A DNA stretch of 64,000 bases from Falsiroseomonas stagni DSM 19981 (GTDB lineage: Bacteria > Pseudomonadota > Alphaproteobacteria > Acetobacterales > Acetobacteraceae). The position numbers were made by a program, and so were the translations under genes. The notes below the pieces were generated by a model. It did no database searches. It was given only the letters and a program-made list of their open reading frames with translations, and was not told where the DNA came from. This document shows, one piece after another, positions 20,449 through 29,880 of the stretch. Within the stretch, counting starts at the first letter, position 1; each line of letters starts with the position of its first letter. Location of the stretch: the NCBI RefSeq assembly GCF_900114315.1, contig NZ_FOSQ01000005.1:295187-359186 (forward strand), read 5' to 3'.

Positions 20449-21702
20449 ATGTTCGGGGCGTTCGAACGCGCGGTTGCGCTTCGCTACCTGCGCGCCCGCA
20501 AGGGCGAACGCTTCGTCTCCATCATCGCGATCTTCTCCCTGGTGGGGATCGCGCTCGGCGTCGCCACGCTCATCATCGTCATGGCGGTGATGAACGGCTT
20601 CCGGCAGGACCTCATCGGCCGGATCATCGGGCTGAACGGGCACCTCATCGTCCAGCCCGCCAGCGGCAACCGGCTGCCGGACCATGCGGGGCTGGTGGCA
20701 CGGCTGCGGGCGCTGCCGGGCCTGACGCAGGTGGCGCCGATCGTCGAGGGGCAGTTGCTGGTCACCAGCGAGGCCGGGGGCGCCGCCGGTGCGCTGGTGC
20801 GCGGCATCGCGCCCGCCGATCTGCGCGCCCGCACCACCATCGCCTTTTCGCTGCGCCGCGGCACGCTGGATGACTTCAAGGACCAGGATGCGCTGGTGAT
20901 GGGCCAGCGGCTGGCGATCCGCATGGGCGTGCGCGTCGGCGACCGCGTCAGCCTGGTGCTGCCGCAGGCGAGGGGGTCCGACTTCACCGCGGCGCCGAAG
21001 CTCCGCAGCTTCCAGGTGGTGGCGCTGTTCGATGTCGGCATGCCGGAATACGACAACCGGCACCTGTTCATCCCGCTGGCCGCCGCGCAGGATTTCTTCG
21101 GCCTCGGCGATGCCGTCAGCCAGGTGGAAATCCTGGTGGCGGACCCGACCCAGGTCCGCGGCGTGACGGAGGCCGTGCGCGCGGCGATCGGCGCGCAGCC
21201 GCTGCGCATCGCGGACTGGCAGGACACCAACAGCACCATGTATGCGGCTGTCGTGGTGGAGCGGAACGTGATGTTCCTGATCCTGACGATGATCATCCTC
21301 GTCGCCGCCTTCAACATCATCTCCTCCCTCATCATGCTGGTGAAGGACAAGGGGCGGGACATTGCCATCCTCCGCACGATGGGCGCCACGCGCGGCGCGG
21401 TGCTGCGCATCTTTCTGCTGTGCGGCGGGTCCGTCGGCTGTGGCGGTACGTTGATCGGCTTCGCGCTGGGCCTTTCGGTCTGCCTGAACTTCGAGAATCT
21501 GCGCGCTGCCATCCTGGCGCTGCGCGGAACGCCCTTCTTCAGCCAGGAACTGCTGTTCATCGTCCAACTCCCCGCCGTGGTGGACCCGCGGGAGGTGGTG
21601 CAGGTGCTGGTGATGGGCCTGGCCTTGTCGCTGCTGGCGACCATCTACCCGTCCTGGCGCGCCGCGCGGATCGACCCGGCCCAGGCGCTGCGCCATGGCT
21701 GA
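20449..21702 (+). CDS. lolC: Lipoprotein-releasing ABC transporter permease (first copy)
   Basis: Inner-membrane permease of the Lol system, which extracts mature lipoproteins and hands them to LolA. The 417-residue protein has the LolC/LolE layout: an N-terminal helix after [21 protein letters not shown], a periplasmic domain of about 215 residues, and three C-terminal helices starting at [17 protein letters not shown]. The coupling region is [15 protein letters not shown]. It overlaps the next gene, a close paralogue, by 8 bases. Sequence alone does not tell LolC, LolE or the hybrid LolF type apart. Confidence 0.9.
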   Translation: MFGAFERAVALRYLRARKGERFVSIIAIFSLVGIALGVATLIIVMAVMNGFRQDLIGRIIGLNGHLIVQPASGNRLPDHAGLVARLRALPGLTQVAPIVEGQLLVTSEAGGAAGALVRGIAPADLRARTTIAFSLRRGTLDDFKDQDALVMGQRLAIRMGVRVGDRVSLVLPQARGSDFTAAPKLRSFQVVALFDVGMPEYDNRHLFIPLAAAQDFFGLGDAVSQVEILVADPTQVRGVTEAVRAAIGAQPLRIADWQDTNSTMYAAVVVERNVMFLILTMIILVAAFNIISSLIMLVKDKGRDIAILRTMGATRGAVLRIFLLCGGSVGCGGTLIGFALGLSVCLNFENLRAAILALRGTPFFSQELLFIVQLPAVVDPREVVQVLVMGLALSLLATIYPSWRAARIDPAQALRHG

Positions 21703-22957
21703 GGCGCGCATCTTCGGCGCCTTCGAACGCGCGGTGGCGATCCGCTACCTCTGGGCGCGGAAGGGGGAGCGTTTCGTCTCCGTCATCGCCGGCTTCTCCG
21801 TGATCGGCATCGCACTCGGCATCGCGACGCTGATCGTGGTGCTGAGCGTGATGGGCGGGTTCCGGCAGGAATTGCTGGGGCGAATCCTCGGGCTCAACGG
21901 GCATATCGGCGTCACGGGCGATCGCGGCACGGTCGAGAATTTTGCCGATGTCGTCGCGCGTATCCGCGCCTTGCCGATGGTGGCGCAGGCGACACCGGTG
22001 GTGGAGGGGCAGGTGCTGCTGACCAGCGATGGCGGCAGCGCGGCGGGCGGGCTGATGCGCGGCATCGCACCCGATGATCTTCGCGCGCGCCGCATCGTGG
22101 CGGAGAACATCCGCGCCGGCAGCCTGGCGGATTTCCAGGGTGACGATGCCATCATCATCGGGGTCGGCCTGGCGCGCCGCCTGTCGGTGGGCGTCGGGGA
22201 CCGCGTGACGGTCGTCTCCCCCATCGGCCGCGTCACCGTCTTCGGCACGGTGCCGCGGCTGCGGGCCTACCGCGTCGCCGCGATCTTCGAGGTCGGCATG
22301 CAGGATTACGACGCCGGCTTCACCTTCGTGCCTCTGCCCGCCGCGCAGGTCTTCTTCCAGACACCCCGCAGCGCCACGCTGATCGAGGTCCACCTCCGCG
22401 ATCCCGACCGCGTGGCGGAAGCGGCGCAGGCCATCCAGGCGGCGATCCCCACGCCGCTCCGCATCACGGATTGGCAGGACGCCAATAGCGGCTTCTTCCA
22501 GATCGTGCAGGTGCAGCGGAACGTGATGTTCCTGATCCTGACGCTCATCATCCTCGTCGCCGCCTTCAACATCGTCTCCTCCCTGACCATGCTGGTGAAG
22601 GACAAGGGGCGGGACATCGCCATCCTCCGCACCATGGGGGCGGGGCGCTTCGCGGTGCTGCGCATCTTCCTGCTGTGCGGCGCGGCCATCGGTGGGCTCG
22701 GCACCATCCTGGGTTTCGGGCTGGGGCTGGTGTTCTGCGCGAATATCGAGACCATCCGCCAGGCGCTGATGGCCGCTACCGGCACGACCGTCTTCGACCC
22801 CAATGTCTACCTGCTGACGCAGATCCCGGCCGTGGTGGACCCGCATGAAGTGGCGCAGGTCCTGGCGCTCGGCTTCGGCCTCTCCCTGCTGGCGACGATC
22901 ATCCCGAGCTGGCGCGCCGCGCGGCTCGACCCCGTGGAGGCGCTTCGGAATGAGTGA
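21695..22957 (+). CDS. lolC: Lipoprotein-releasing ABC transporter permease (second copy)
   Basis: Second Lol permease of 420 residues, evidently a tandem duplicate of the preceding gene: both begin MFGAFERA or IFGAFERA, share RKGERFVS, and have near-identical NVMFLILT...[15 protein letters not shown] segments. The two probably form the heterodimer that LolC and LolE form in E. coli. The 3' end overlaps lolD by 8 bases. Confidence 0.9.
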   Translation: MAEARIFGAFERAVAIRYLWARKGERFVSVIAGFSVIGIALGIATLIVVLSVMGGFRQELLGRILGLNGHIGVTGDRGTVENFADVVARIRALPMVAQATPVVEGQVLLTSDGGSAAGGLMRGIAPDDLRARRIVAENIRAGSLADFQGDDAIIIGVGLARRLSVGVGDRVTVVSPIGRVTVFGTVPRLRAYRVAAIFEVGMQDYDAGFTFVPLPAAQVFFQTPRSATLIEVHLRDPDRVAEAAQAIQAAIPTPLRITDWQDANSGFFQIVQVQRNVMFLILTLIILVAAFNIVSSLTMLVKDKGRDIAILRTMGAGRFAVLRIFLLCGAAIGGLGTILGFGLGLVFCANIETIRQALMAATGTTVFDPNVYLLTQIPAVVDPHEVAQVLALGFGLSLLATIIPSWRAARLDPVEALRNE

Positions 22958-23630
22958 GCCCGCACTGCGCCTGGCCGGCGTGGCCCGCCGCTTCCGCACC
23001 GAGGCCGGCGAGCTTTCCGTGCTGAACGGCGCCGATCTGGCGCTGGTGCCGGGGGAGATCGTGGCCCTCGTCGCGCCGTCCGGCACCGGCAAATCCACCC
23101 TGCTTCATCTGGCGGGCCTGCTGGAAAAACCCGATGCCGGGGAGGTCTTCTTCAACGGCCAGGCCGCCGGCACCCTCTCCGACGATGCGCGCACGGCCAT
23201 CCGCCGGCAGGGCATCGGCTTCGTCTATCAGTTCCACCACCTGCTGCCGGAATTCACGGCGGCCGAGAACATCATCCTGCCGCAACTCGCCGCCGGCACG
23301 CCCCGGCGGGCCGCCACCGAACGCGCCCAGGCGCTGCTCGCCCGCTTCGGCCTGGCAGGGCGCGAACAGCACCGGCCCGGCAAGCTCTCCGGCGGCGAAC
23401 AGCAGCGCGTCGCCATCGCGCGCGCCCTCGCCAACCACCCGCGCGTGTTGCTGGCGGATGAGCCCACGGGCAACCTCGATGTCGAAACCGCGGGCCGGGT
23501 CTTCCACGAATTGCTGGACGCCGTACGCGGCGAGGGCATGGCCGCCCTGATCGCCACCCACAACCCCGACCTCGCCGCGCGCATGGACCGCGTGGTGACG
23601 CTGCGGGGGGGGAAGATCGAGCAGGCGTAA
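22950..23630 (+). CDS. lolD: Lipoprotein-releasing ABC transporter ATPase
   Basis: ATPase that powers lipoprotein release. The 226-residue protein has Walker [10 protein letters not shown] (about residue 42), the signature [15 protein letters not shown] and Walker [13 protein letters not shown], followed by the switch histidine in [11 protein letters not shown] 22950 lies within the end of the upstream permease gene. It closes the three-gene lol operon; the next gene is convergent 33 bases away. Confidence 0.94.
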   Translation: MSEPALRLAGVARRFRTEAGELSVLNGADLALVPGEIVALVAPSGTGKSTLLHLAGLLEKPDAGEVFFNGQAAGTLSDDARTAIRRQGIGFVYQFHHLLPEFTAAENIILPQLAAGTPRRAATERAQALLARFGLAGREQHRPGKLSGGEQQRVAIARALANHPRVLLADEPTGNLDVETAGRVFHELLDAVRGEGMAALIATHNPDLAARMDRVVTLRGGKIEQA

Positions 23631-23663
23631 GCCCGCGCCAACACCCCCGCGCAGGTTCACCGC

Positions 23664-24596
23664 CTACGCGAACACTCTCTCATGCGGCCCCGCCTCGAAG
23701 GCCAGGGCGCGGATCAGGTGGAGCAGATAGGGCGCGGAGGAGATGGTGCGCAGGCGCCGCATTCGCAGCCGGGCTTCGCGCCAGGCGCTGTTGCCGAAGC
23801 TGTCACGCATGGCGCGGAGGTGGCCGATGACGGCGTCTGCGGTAGCGGCCGCTGGGATACGGAAGGGGTAGTCGGCCCCCAGCAACTCGGTCGCTTCCTC
23901 GTCATCATCGGCGACGACGACGATGGCGCCGGCATGGGCGGCGGTGAAGCCCTTGGTGAAGGGCTTGAAGCCGGCGCCCCAATGGGCTCGGGGGCGGAAG
24001 GCGTAGTGCAGGTTGTAGCCGGGCAGTACCTCGAACCAATGGTTCTTGTTGCCCGTCAGCGTCTCCACCGTCGTGACCAGCCCCGCCTCGCGCACCGCGT
24101 CCAGGTGAAGCGCGTTGTCGAAATTGCCGAAATAGGCGCAGGCGAAGCGGTCCCACTGGCAGGCGATGGGCGGGATATCCAGGTCCACATGGTGCGGCAG
24201 GTGGATCACCGCCTTGTCCGGCCAGGTGGCGCGGAGGTGCCTGTACTGCGCTGCGGAGACGGCGATGAACCCATCCGCCGCGTCCCCATCGGCCGCGGTC
24301 ACGCGCCGGTCCACGAAATCGACCAGAACGGTGCAGCCGGCTTGCTTCAGCCGCGCCACCACGGATTGCGGCTTCGGCATCAGCGCGGATTTGTTGACGA
24401 TGGCGACGGCGTCGGCGATGGCTTCGTCGCTGAACGCCACGCGCACCCCGCGCCCATAATCCGCGGCCACCTGCGCGAAGAGGGATGCAAGCTGCCTGCC
24501 GCGGAGATGGGCGGACCCCGCCCTTTGCTGCGCGCGTTCGATGACGAAGACGATATCGCGCGGTCCGGTTGCCTCAGGCAGGGTCGCCTCAGGCAT
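23664..24596 (-). CDS. Glycosyltransferase-like protein of unknown specificity
   Basis: Protein of 310 residues without a signal peptide or membrane segment. The layout suggests a GT-B-like sugar transferase: an N-terminal strand RDIVFVIERAQQRAGSAHLRG, a middle segment IHLPHHVDLDIPP followed by FACAYFGNFDNALHL (resembling the start of a second Rossmann domain), and HWGAGFKPFTKGFTAAHAGAIVVV near residue 215. The classical GT4 EX7E motif was not found. It overlaps the methyltransferase gene upstream by 8 bases, so the two are cotranscribed and may act on the same glycan (inference). Confidence 0.5.
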   Translation of the reverse strand: MPEATLPEATGPRDIVFVIERAQQRAGSAHLRGRQLASLFAQVAADYGRGVRVAFSDEAIADAVAIVNKSALMPKPQSVVARLKQAGCTVLVDFVDRRVTAADGDAADGFIAVSAAQYRHLRATWPDKAVIHLPHHVDLDIPPIACQWDRFACAYFGNFDNALHLDAVREAGLVTTVETLTGNKNHWFEVLPGYNLHYAFRPRAHWGAGFKPFTKGFTAAHAGAIVVVADDDEEATELLGADYPFRIPAAATADAVIGHLRAMRDSFGNSAWREARLRMRRLRTISSAPYLLHLIRALAFEAGPHERVFA

Positions 24597-25284
24597 TCCG
24601 CCTCCAGGCTTCCCGGTAGGGCGTCTTCTCGACGACGATCATGCTGTCATGGAAATGCAGGCCGCCGATCGCGGTGCCGATGGGATTGCGGCGGTCCAGC
24701 CGGCCTTCGCGCGCGTCCGGGTGTTCGCGGAAGCGGGCGCGGTGGCGGTTCTGGTGCATGAAGTCCGCCATCATCTTGTCCGTCAGGCCCTTGAAGTAGT
24801 CGTAGACATTGATGCCGAGCGTAGTGTCCTGGTGCGACGGGTAGTGGACGGTGTGCGTGTCCTCCACGATGTAGAGCCCGTTATCAGCCAGCACCGGAAA
24901 CAGGCCGAGGAAGGTCGTCACCATGTCGCCCTGCTGGTGCGATCCATCGTCGATGATGATGTCGGGCGTGCCGATTTCCGCGATCACCTCATTCAAGAAG
25001 TCGAAATCGCCCTGGGTGCCGGTGAAGACACGGTTGGCGATGCCGGCTTCCTCCACGGCGCGGCTGCCGGGGTCCGTGTCGATGCCGAAGATGCCTGCCT
25101 CCGGCCCGAAATACTCGCGCGCGGCGCAGAGCGACCCGCCGCCCTGCACCCCGATCTCCAGGTAGGTGATCGGCCTCCCGTCCCTGTAGGGCAGGAGGTA
25201 GCGGTCATAGAGGTCGAGGTAGTGGTCCCATTTGTCGGACCGGAAGGGCTTGGGCGCTTCCCAGATCTGGCGATAGGTCTTCAT
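24589..25284 (-). CDS. Class I SAM-dependent methyltransferase
   Basis: Predicted S-adenosylmethionine-dependent methyltransferase of 231 residues. Motif I is YLEIGVQGGGSL (about 37-48) with the acidic end of strand 2 in GIFGIDTDPGS; the strand-4 segment is PDIIIDDGSHQQGDM. The metal-binding-like DDGSH and the later YIVEDTH recall sugar or macrolide O-methyltransferases that sit in glycan clusters. ATG 25284 was chosen because the upstream extension is Arg-rich and off-pattern. It lies 10 bases after the deaminase gene. Confidence 0.75.
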   Translation of the reverse strand: MKTYRQIWEAPKPFRSDKWDHYLDLYDRYLLPYRDGRPITYLEIGVQGGGSLCAAREYFGPEAGIFGIDTDPGSRAVEEAGIANRVFTGTQGDFDFLNEVIAEIGTPDIIIDDGSHQQGDMVTTFLGLFPVLADNGLYIVEDTHTVHYPSHQDTTLGINVYDYFKGLTDKMMADFMHQNRHRARFREHPDAREGRLDRRNPIGTAIGGLHFHDSMIVVEKTPYREAWRRNA

Positions 25285-25294
25285 GGGGCTGATC

Positions 25295-25768
25295 CTACCA
25301 GAAGCCGCGATGCGGCGCCTCCGCCTCATCCTCCAGCGCCGGGCCTTCCACGGCGATGGGGCGCTGGCCGGCGGCGAAGACCTGGCGGCAGGGCAGGTCC
25401 ATGGTCAGGTTCTCCGGATGCGGGCCGATCAGCGCCTTGAGGCGGGCTTCGGAGAGGCCATAGACCAGCCGCCCGATCCCGGCCCAGTACATCGCGCCGG
25501 CGCACATGGCGCAGGGCTCGGCGCTGCTCACCATGGTGGCGGTGGCGCGGACCTCGGGGCTGAGTTCGATGCAGGCGCGGGTGGCGAGCAGCCTTTCGGC
25601 ATGGGCCGTGCCGTCGCCATGCGGGTGGAAGCCGTTCTTCGCCTCCATCAGGACCGTGCCGTCGGGGGCGGCGAGGAGGGCGGCGAAGGGGTGGTTGCCC
25701 TCCGCCCGTGCCTCGGCGGCAAGGGCGATGGCCCGGCGGAGGAGTCTCAGATCGGTCGATTCGCGCAT
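25295..25768 (-). CDS. Nucleoside deaminase (cytidine/deoxycytidylate deaminase family)
   Basis: Zinc-dependent deaminase of 157 residues. Zinc ligands and catalytic acid are visible: HAE at 56-58 and PCAMC at 85-89 (C86, C89). The NGFHPHGDGTAHAER context and the length resemble guanine deaminase or other purine/nucleoside deaminases more than tRNA adenosine deaminase TadA, but the substrate cannot be read from the sequence. It is the first gene of the minus-strand trio and is divergent from dnaE. Confidence 0.85.
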   Translation of the reverse strand: MRESTDLRLLRRAIALAAEARAEGNHPFAALLAAPDGTVLMEAKNGFHPHGDGTAHAERLLATRACIELSPEVRATATMVSSAEPCAMCAGAMYWAGIGRLVYGLSEARLKALIGPHPENLTMDLPCRQVFAAGQRPIAVEGPALEDEAEAPHRGFW

Positions 25769-25776
25769 TGTCCACA
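25768..25776 (+). promoter_or_regulatory. DnaA-box-like nonamer upstream of dnaE
   Basis: TTGTCCACA differs by one base from the DnaA-box consensus TTATCCACA. It lies at the start of the deaminase gene and 75 bases before dnaE. It is a single site, so chance is likely; it is recorded because some replication genes are DnaA-controlled. Confidence 0.2.
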
Positions 25777-25851
25777 GCGTGGAATGGCCGGGGCGCAGGG
25801 GGCAAGGCGAAGTCGTGGATTCCGGGGCCGCGCCCCCCTACCTTGGGCGGC

Positions 25852-28800
25852 ATGAGCAGCTTCATCCACCTTCACGCCCATTCCGCCTATTCCCTGTCGG
25901 AGGGTGCCATCAAGGCGGACAAGCTGCCGGCGCTCGCGCGCGGGTATGGCATGCCCGCGGTGGCGCTGACGGACAGCGCCAATCTGTTCGGCGCGCTGGA
26001 GTTCAGCCAGGGCTGCACCGCCAAGGGCATCCAGCCCATCATGGGCTGCCAGCTCAACCTGGCCCGGGGCGAGACGGATGAAGGCGGCGGCCGCGCCAGC
26101 GACCCCCACCGCAACCGGCCGGACCCCATCGTGGCGCTGGCGATGAATGCGGCGGGGCTGGAGAACCTCCAGCGCCTGTCCTCCTTCGGCTACCTGGCGA
26201 CCGATCCTTCGGGGGAGCCCTGCGTGACGCTGGCGGCGCTGGGCGCGCATGCCGAGGGCATCTTCCTGCTGACCGGCGGCACGACCGGCCCGCTGGGGCG
26301 GTTGCTGGCGGAAGGCCGGAAGGAAGCCGCGGAAAAGCTGCTGGCCAGACTGGCGGAGATGTTCGGGGACCGGCTGGCGGTGGAATTGCAGCGCCACGGA
26401 TTGGCCGTGGAGAAGGTGATCGAGCCCGGGCTGCTGGCGCTCGCGGATGCCGCCCGCCTGCCCATCGTCGCCACCAACGACGTCTATTTCGCGAAGCCGG
26501 AAATGCATGCCGCGCATGATGCGCTGCTCTGCATCGCGGAGGGACGCGTGATCGCGGAAACCGACCGCCGCCGCGTGACGGCGGAGCACTACTTCAAGTC
26601 GGCGGAGGCGATGCGCGAATTATTCGCGGATCTGCCCGATGCCTGCGACAACACCATCGCCATCGCGCGGCGCTGCGCCGTGATGGCGGAATCGAAGAAG
26701 CCCGAACTGCCGGTCTGCCCGAAGGTGAAGCCGGGCATGACGGAGGCCGAGACGGTCGCCGACATGGCGACCAGCGGGCTGGAGAAGCGGCTGGAGGACC
26801 AGGGGACGCCGGAGGCGGAGCGGCCGAAATATCGGGAGCGCCTGGCCTATGAGCTGAACGTCATCGAGAAGATGGGCTTCTCCGGCTACTTCCTGATCGT
26901 TGCCGACTTCATCCAATGGGCGAAGGCGCAGGACATTCCGGTGGGGCCGGGGCGCGGTTCGGGCGCGGGGTCCGTGGCCGCCTGGGCGCTGCTGATCACC
27001 GACCTCGACCCCATGCGCTTCGGGTTGCTGTTCGAACGCTTCCTGAACCCCGAACGCGTGTCCATGCCGGACTTCGACATCGACTTCTGCCAGGACCGGC
27101 GGGACGAGGTGATCCAGTATGTCGTGCGCGAATATGGCGCGGACCGCGTCGCGCAGATCATCACCTTCGGCAAGCTGCAGGCCAAGGCCGCGGTGCGCGA
27201 CGTCGGACGCGTCATGGGCCTGCCCTATGGCCAGGTGGACCGCATCGCCAGCCTCATCCCCTTCAACCCCGCCAAGCCCGTGACGCTGTCGCAGGCGATC
27301 GAGGGTGAGCCGAAGCTGCAGGAGATGCGCGACAATGACGAGCAGGTGAGCCGCCTGCTGGAAGTGGCGCAGGAGCTGGAGGGGCTGTACCGCAACGCCT
27401 CCACCCACGCCGCCGGCGTCGTCATCGGACGGAAGGTGCTGAACGAGATCGTGCCGCTGTATCGCGACCCGCGCAGCCCGATGCTCATCACCCAGTACTC
27501 GATGAAATATGTCGAGCAGGCGAGCCTGGTGAAGTTCGACTTCCTCGGGTTGAAGACGCTGACGGTGTTGCAGCGCGCCGTGCAGATGCTGGCGAAGCAG
27601 GGGGTGGAGATCGCCCTCGAACGCATTCCGCTGGATGACGCCAAGACCTACGCCATGCTCGCCAAGGGCGATGCGGCCGGGGTGTTCCAGTTCGAAGGGC
27701 AGGGGATGCGGGAATGCCTCCGCATGATGCGCCCCGACCGGTTCGAGGATTTGATCGCGGCGGTGTCGCTGTACCGACCGGGCCCGATGGCGAACATCCC
27801 CGCCTATTGCCAGCGCAAGCATGGCGAGAAGTGGGAACCGCCGCACCCAGCCATCATGAACATCGTCGGCGAGACCTACGGCATCCTGGTCTACCAGGAG
27901 CAGGTCATGCAGATCAGCCAGGAGCTGGCCGGCTACAGCCTGGGCGGCGCCGACCTGCTGCGCCGCGCCATGGGCAAGAAGATCCGCAGCGAGATGGAGG
28001 CGCAGCGCAAGATTTTTGTCGAAGGCGCGGTCAAGAACGGCGTGCCGGAAGCGAAGGCCGGCGAGATCTTCGACCTGATGGAAAAATTCGCTGAATACGG
28101 CTTCAACAAGTCGCACGCCGCGGCCTATGCGCTGGTCAGCTACCAGACCGCCTGGCTGAAGGCGAACCATCCCGTCGCCTTCCTCGCGGCGTCCATGTCC
28201 CTCGACCTCGGCAATACCGATAAGCTGGCGGGCCACATGCAGGAAGCCGCGCGGCTCGGCATCGCGGTGCTGCCGCCGGATGTGAACAGATCCGGCGCGG
28301 AATTCGTGCTGGAGACGCGGGACGATGGCAGCATCGCCATCCGCTTCGCGATGGCCGCCGTGAAGCGCGTGGGCCTGGGCGCGATGAAGGATCTGGTGGC
28401 GGCGCGGGATGCGTCGGGGCCCTTCGCCTCGCTGTCGGATTTCGCGGGGCGCGTCGATCCCAAGCTGCTGAACAAGATGCAGCTGGAGAACCTGGCCCGC
28501 GCCGGCGCCTTCGACAGCCTGGAGCCCAACCGCGCCCGCATGGTGCAGGGCGTGGAATCGGTGCTGCGCGCGGCGCAGGAAGCGGCGGAGCGCCGTGCGA
28601 ACCCGACGCGCGACATGTTCGGCGCGGAGAGTGCGCCGCCGCCGCTGCGCCTGCCGGAAGCGCAGGATTGGCCGACGCTGGAACGCCTGACCTATGAGGC
28701 GGAGGCGGTGGGCTTTCATCTGTCTGCCCATCCGCTGGATGCGTACAAGAAGGTGCTGACCAAGATCGGCGCCGTCTCCTCCGTCCGCATCGCGGAGCGT

Positions 28801-29298
28801 GCGCGTGGTGGCTCCGCCAGGCTCAAGCTGGCGGGGACGGTTGTGGCCATCAAGTCGGGCCGCACCAAGACCGGCAACAAGATGGCCTGGGTGAAGTTCA
28901 GCGACGCGGAAGGCAGCTACGAAGTCACCTTCTTCAGCGAAACCCTGGCGCGGGCGGATGGCATGCTGTCCGAAGGCCAGGCGCTGGTGGTGACGACGGA
29001 AGTGCGGCTGGATGGCGACACGGTGCGGCTGACGGCGCTGGAGCTGGAGCCGCTGGAGAAGGTGGCGCAGGGGATGGCGAGTGGCATCCGCCTGTGGCTG
29101 GACCAGACCGCGGCCGTGGACCACATCCGCACCCTGCTGGGCCGAGAGGGCAAGGGGCGCGGCCGCGTGCTGCTGGTGCCCGTGACGGGGCCGGGGCAGG
29201 AGGTGGAGATCGCGCTGCCGGGGGGGTTCAATGTCTCCCCGCGCCTGATGCAGGCGATGAAGGTGGTGCCGGGCGTGGCGGAGGTGGAGGAGATCTGA
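25852..29298 (+). CDS. dnaE: DNA polymerase III subunit alpha
   Basis: Catalytic subunit of the replicative DNA polymerase; 1148 residues, close to the usual ~1160. The PHP domain starts with FIHLHAHSAYSLSEGAIK. The polymerase core has GPGRGSGAGSVAAWAL, the two catalytic aspartates in MPDFDIDFCQDRRDE (about 405-412) and the third in VKFDFLGLK (about 563). The C-terminal OB fold shows AGTVVAIKSGRTKTGNKMAW. The start is set at ATG 25852 because MSSFIHLHAH matches the family N-terminus. This is the DnaE1 replicative type, not the error-prone DnaE2. Confidence 0.96.
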   Translation: MSSFIHLHAHSAYSLSEGAIKADKLPALARGYGMPAVALTDSANLFGALEFSQGCTAKGIQPIMGCQLNLARGETDEGGGRASDPHRNRPDPIVALAMNAAGLENLQRLSSFGYLATDPSGEPCVTLAALGAHAEGIFLLTGGTTGPLGRLLAEGRKEAAEKLLARLAEMFGDRLAVELQRHGLAVEKVIEPGLLALADAARLPIVATNDVYFAKPEMHAAHDALLCIAEGRVIAETDRRRVTAEHYFKSAEAMRELFADLPDACDNTIAIARRCAVMAESKKPELPVCPKVKPGMTEAETVADMATSGLEKRLEDQGTPEAERPKYRERLAYELNVIEKMGFSGYFLIVADFIQWAKAQDIPVGPGRGSGAGSVAAWALLITDLDPMRFGLLFERFLNPERVSMPDFDIDFCQDRRDEVIQYVVREYGADRVAQIITFGKLQAKAAVRDVGRVMGLPYGQVDRIASLIPFNPAKPVTLSQAIEGEPKLQEMRDNDEQVSRLLEVAQELEGLYRNASTHAAGVVIGRKVLNEIVPLYRDPRSPMLITQYSMKYVEQASLVKFDFLGLKTLTVLQRAVQMLAKQGVEIALERIPLDDAKTYAMLAKGDAAGVFQFEGQGMRECLRMMRPDRFEDLIAAVSLYRPGPMANIPAYCQRKHGEKWEPPHPAIMNIVGETYGILVYQEQVMQISQELAGYSLGGADLLRRAMGKKIRSEMEAQRKIFVEGAVKNGVPEAKAGEIFDLMEKFAEYGFNKSHAAAYALVSYQTAWLKANHPVAFLAASMSLDLGNTDKLAGHMQEAARLGIAVLPPDVNRSGAEFVLETRDDGSIAIRFAMAAVKRVGLGAMKDLVAARDASGPFASLSDFAGRVDPKLLNKMQLENLARAGAFDSLEPNRARMVQGVESVLRAAQEAAERRANPTRDMFGAESAPPPLRLPEAQDWPTLERLTYEAEAVGFHLSAHPLDAYKKVLTKIGAVSSVRIAERARGGSARLKLAGTVVAIKSGRTKTGNKMAWVKFSDAEGSYEVTFFSETLARADGMLSEGQALVVTTEVRLDGDTVRLTALELEPLEKVAQGMASGIRLWLDQTAAVDHIRTLLGREGKGRGRVLLVPVTGPGQEVEIALPGGFNVSPRLMQAMKVVPGVAEVEEI

Positions 29299-29305
29299 CG
29301 GCGCG

Positions 29306-29737
29306 CTACGCCGCCGGGAAGATGCGCGGGATGCTGCCCAGCATGATGGACAGCTCCGCCAAATTGTAGGCGATGCCCGCCACATGCAGGCGGCGCAGCG
29401 CGGCGGCGGCGCCATCGCCGGGGGCGCGCAGCACCGCGTCGATGCGGGGCACGGCCCAGGCCCGCGCCGCCAGCGCGCAGGCCGCCAGCAGCGACAGGCC
29501 CGCCGCCACGCGGGGCTGGCCGGCGGCCATGAAGGCGATGACGGCCAGCGCGCCAAGCCCGGTCACCGCCAGCAGCCAGGTGTTGACCAGGCCGCGCAGC
29601 ATCCGGCCGACGATGGGATCGGCGAGCGGCCGCAGGAAGAAGGTCAGCGACGCGAAGGCGAAGTAGAGCATCGGGACCATCAGGATGATGAGCGCCGCCA
29701 GCGACAGGCCCGGCGCGTTGAAGACCTGCGTGTTCAT
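29306..29737 (-). CDS. Hypothetical four-helix membrane protein
   Basis: From ATG 29737 the protein has 143 residues. Four hydrophobic stretches are visible: about 8-33 (LAALIILMVPMLYFAF), 45-70, 73-88 and a C-terminal segment around 120-138, with short basic loops. No family was recognised. An in-frame ATG at 29815 would add 26 Gly/Pro/Met residues of low complexity and is less likely. It is convergent with dnaE (7 bases apart) and divergent from the next plus-strand gene. Confidence 0.6.
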   Translation of the reverse strand: MNTQVFNAPGLSLAALIILMVPMLYFAFASLTFFLRPLADPIVGRMLRGLVNTWLLAVTGLGALAVIAFMAAGQPRVAAGLSLLAACALAARAWAVPRIDAVLRAPGDGAAAALRRLHVAGIAYNLAELSIMLGSIPRIFPAA

Positions 29738-29880
29738 GGCCGTGATCCCGCTGCCTGCCCCGCCGCGCATCATGCCGGGCCGCGGCGGCGCCGTGCAGGG
29801 GGCGTCCTGCATCACCGGGATGATTCCAGCGCGCGCCGGGATGGTCTAGGAAGGAGGCCCGCCCGAGGAGGAAGCCCGCC

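Noticed and set aside
25768..25776. Replication origin at the DnaA-box-like site near dnaE
   Set aside because: A single near-match without an A+T-rich unwinding region or box cluster does not make an origin.
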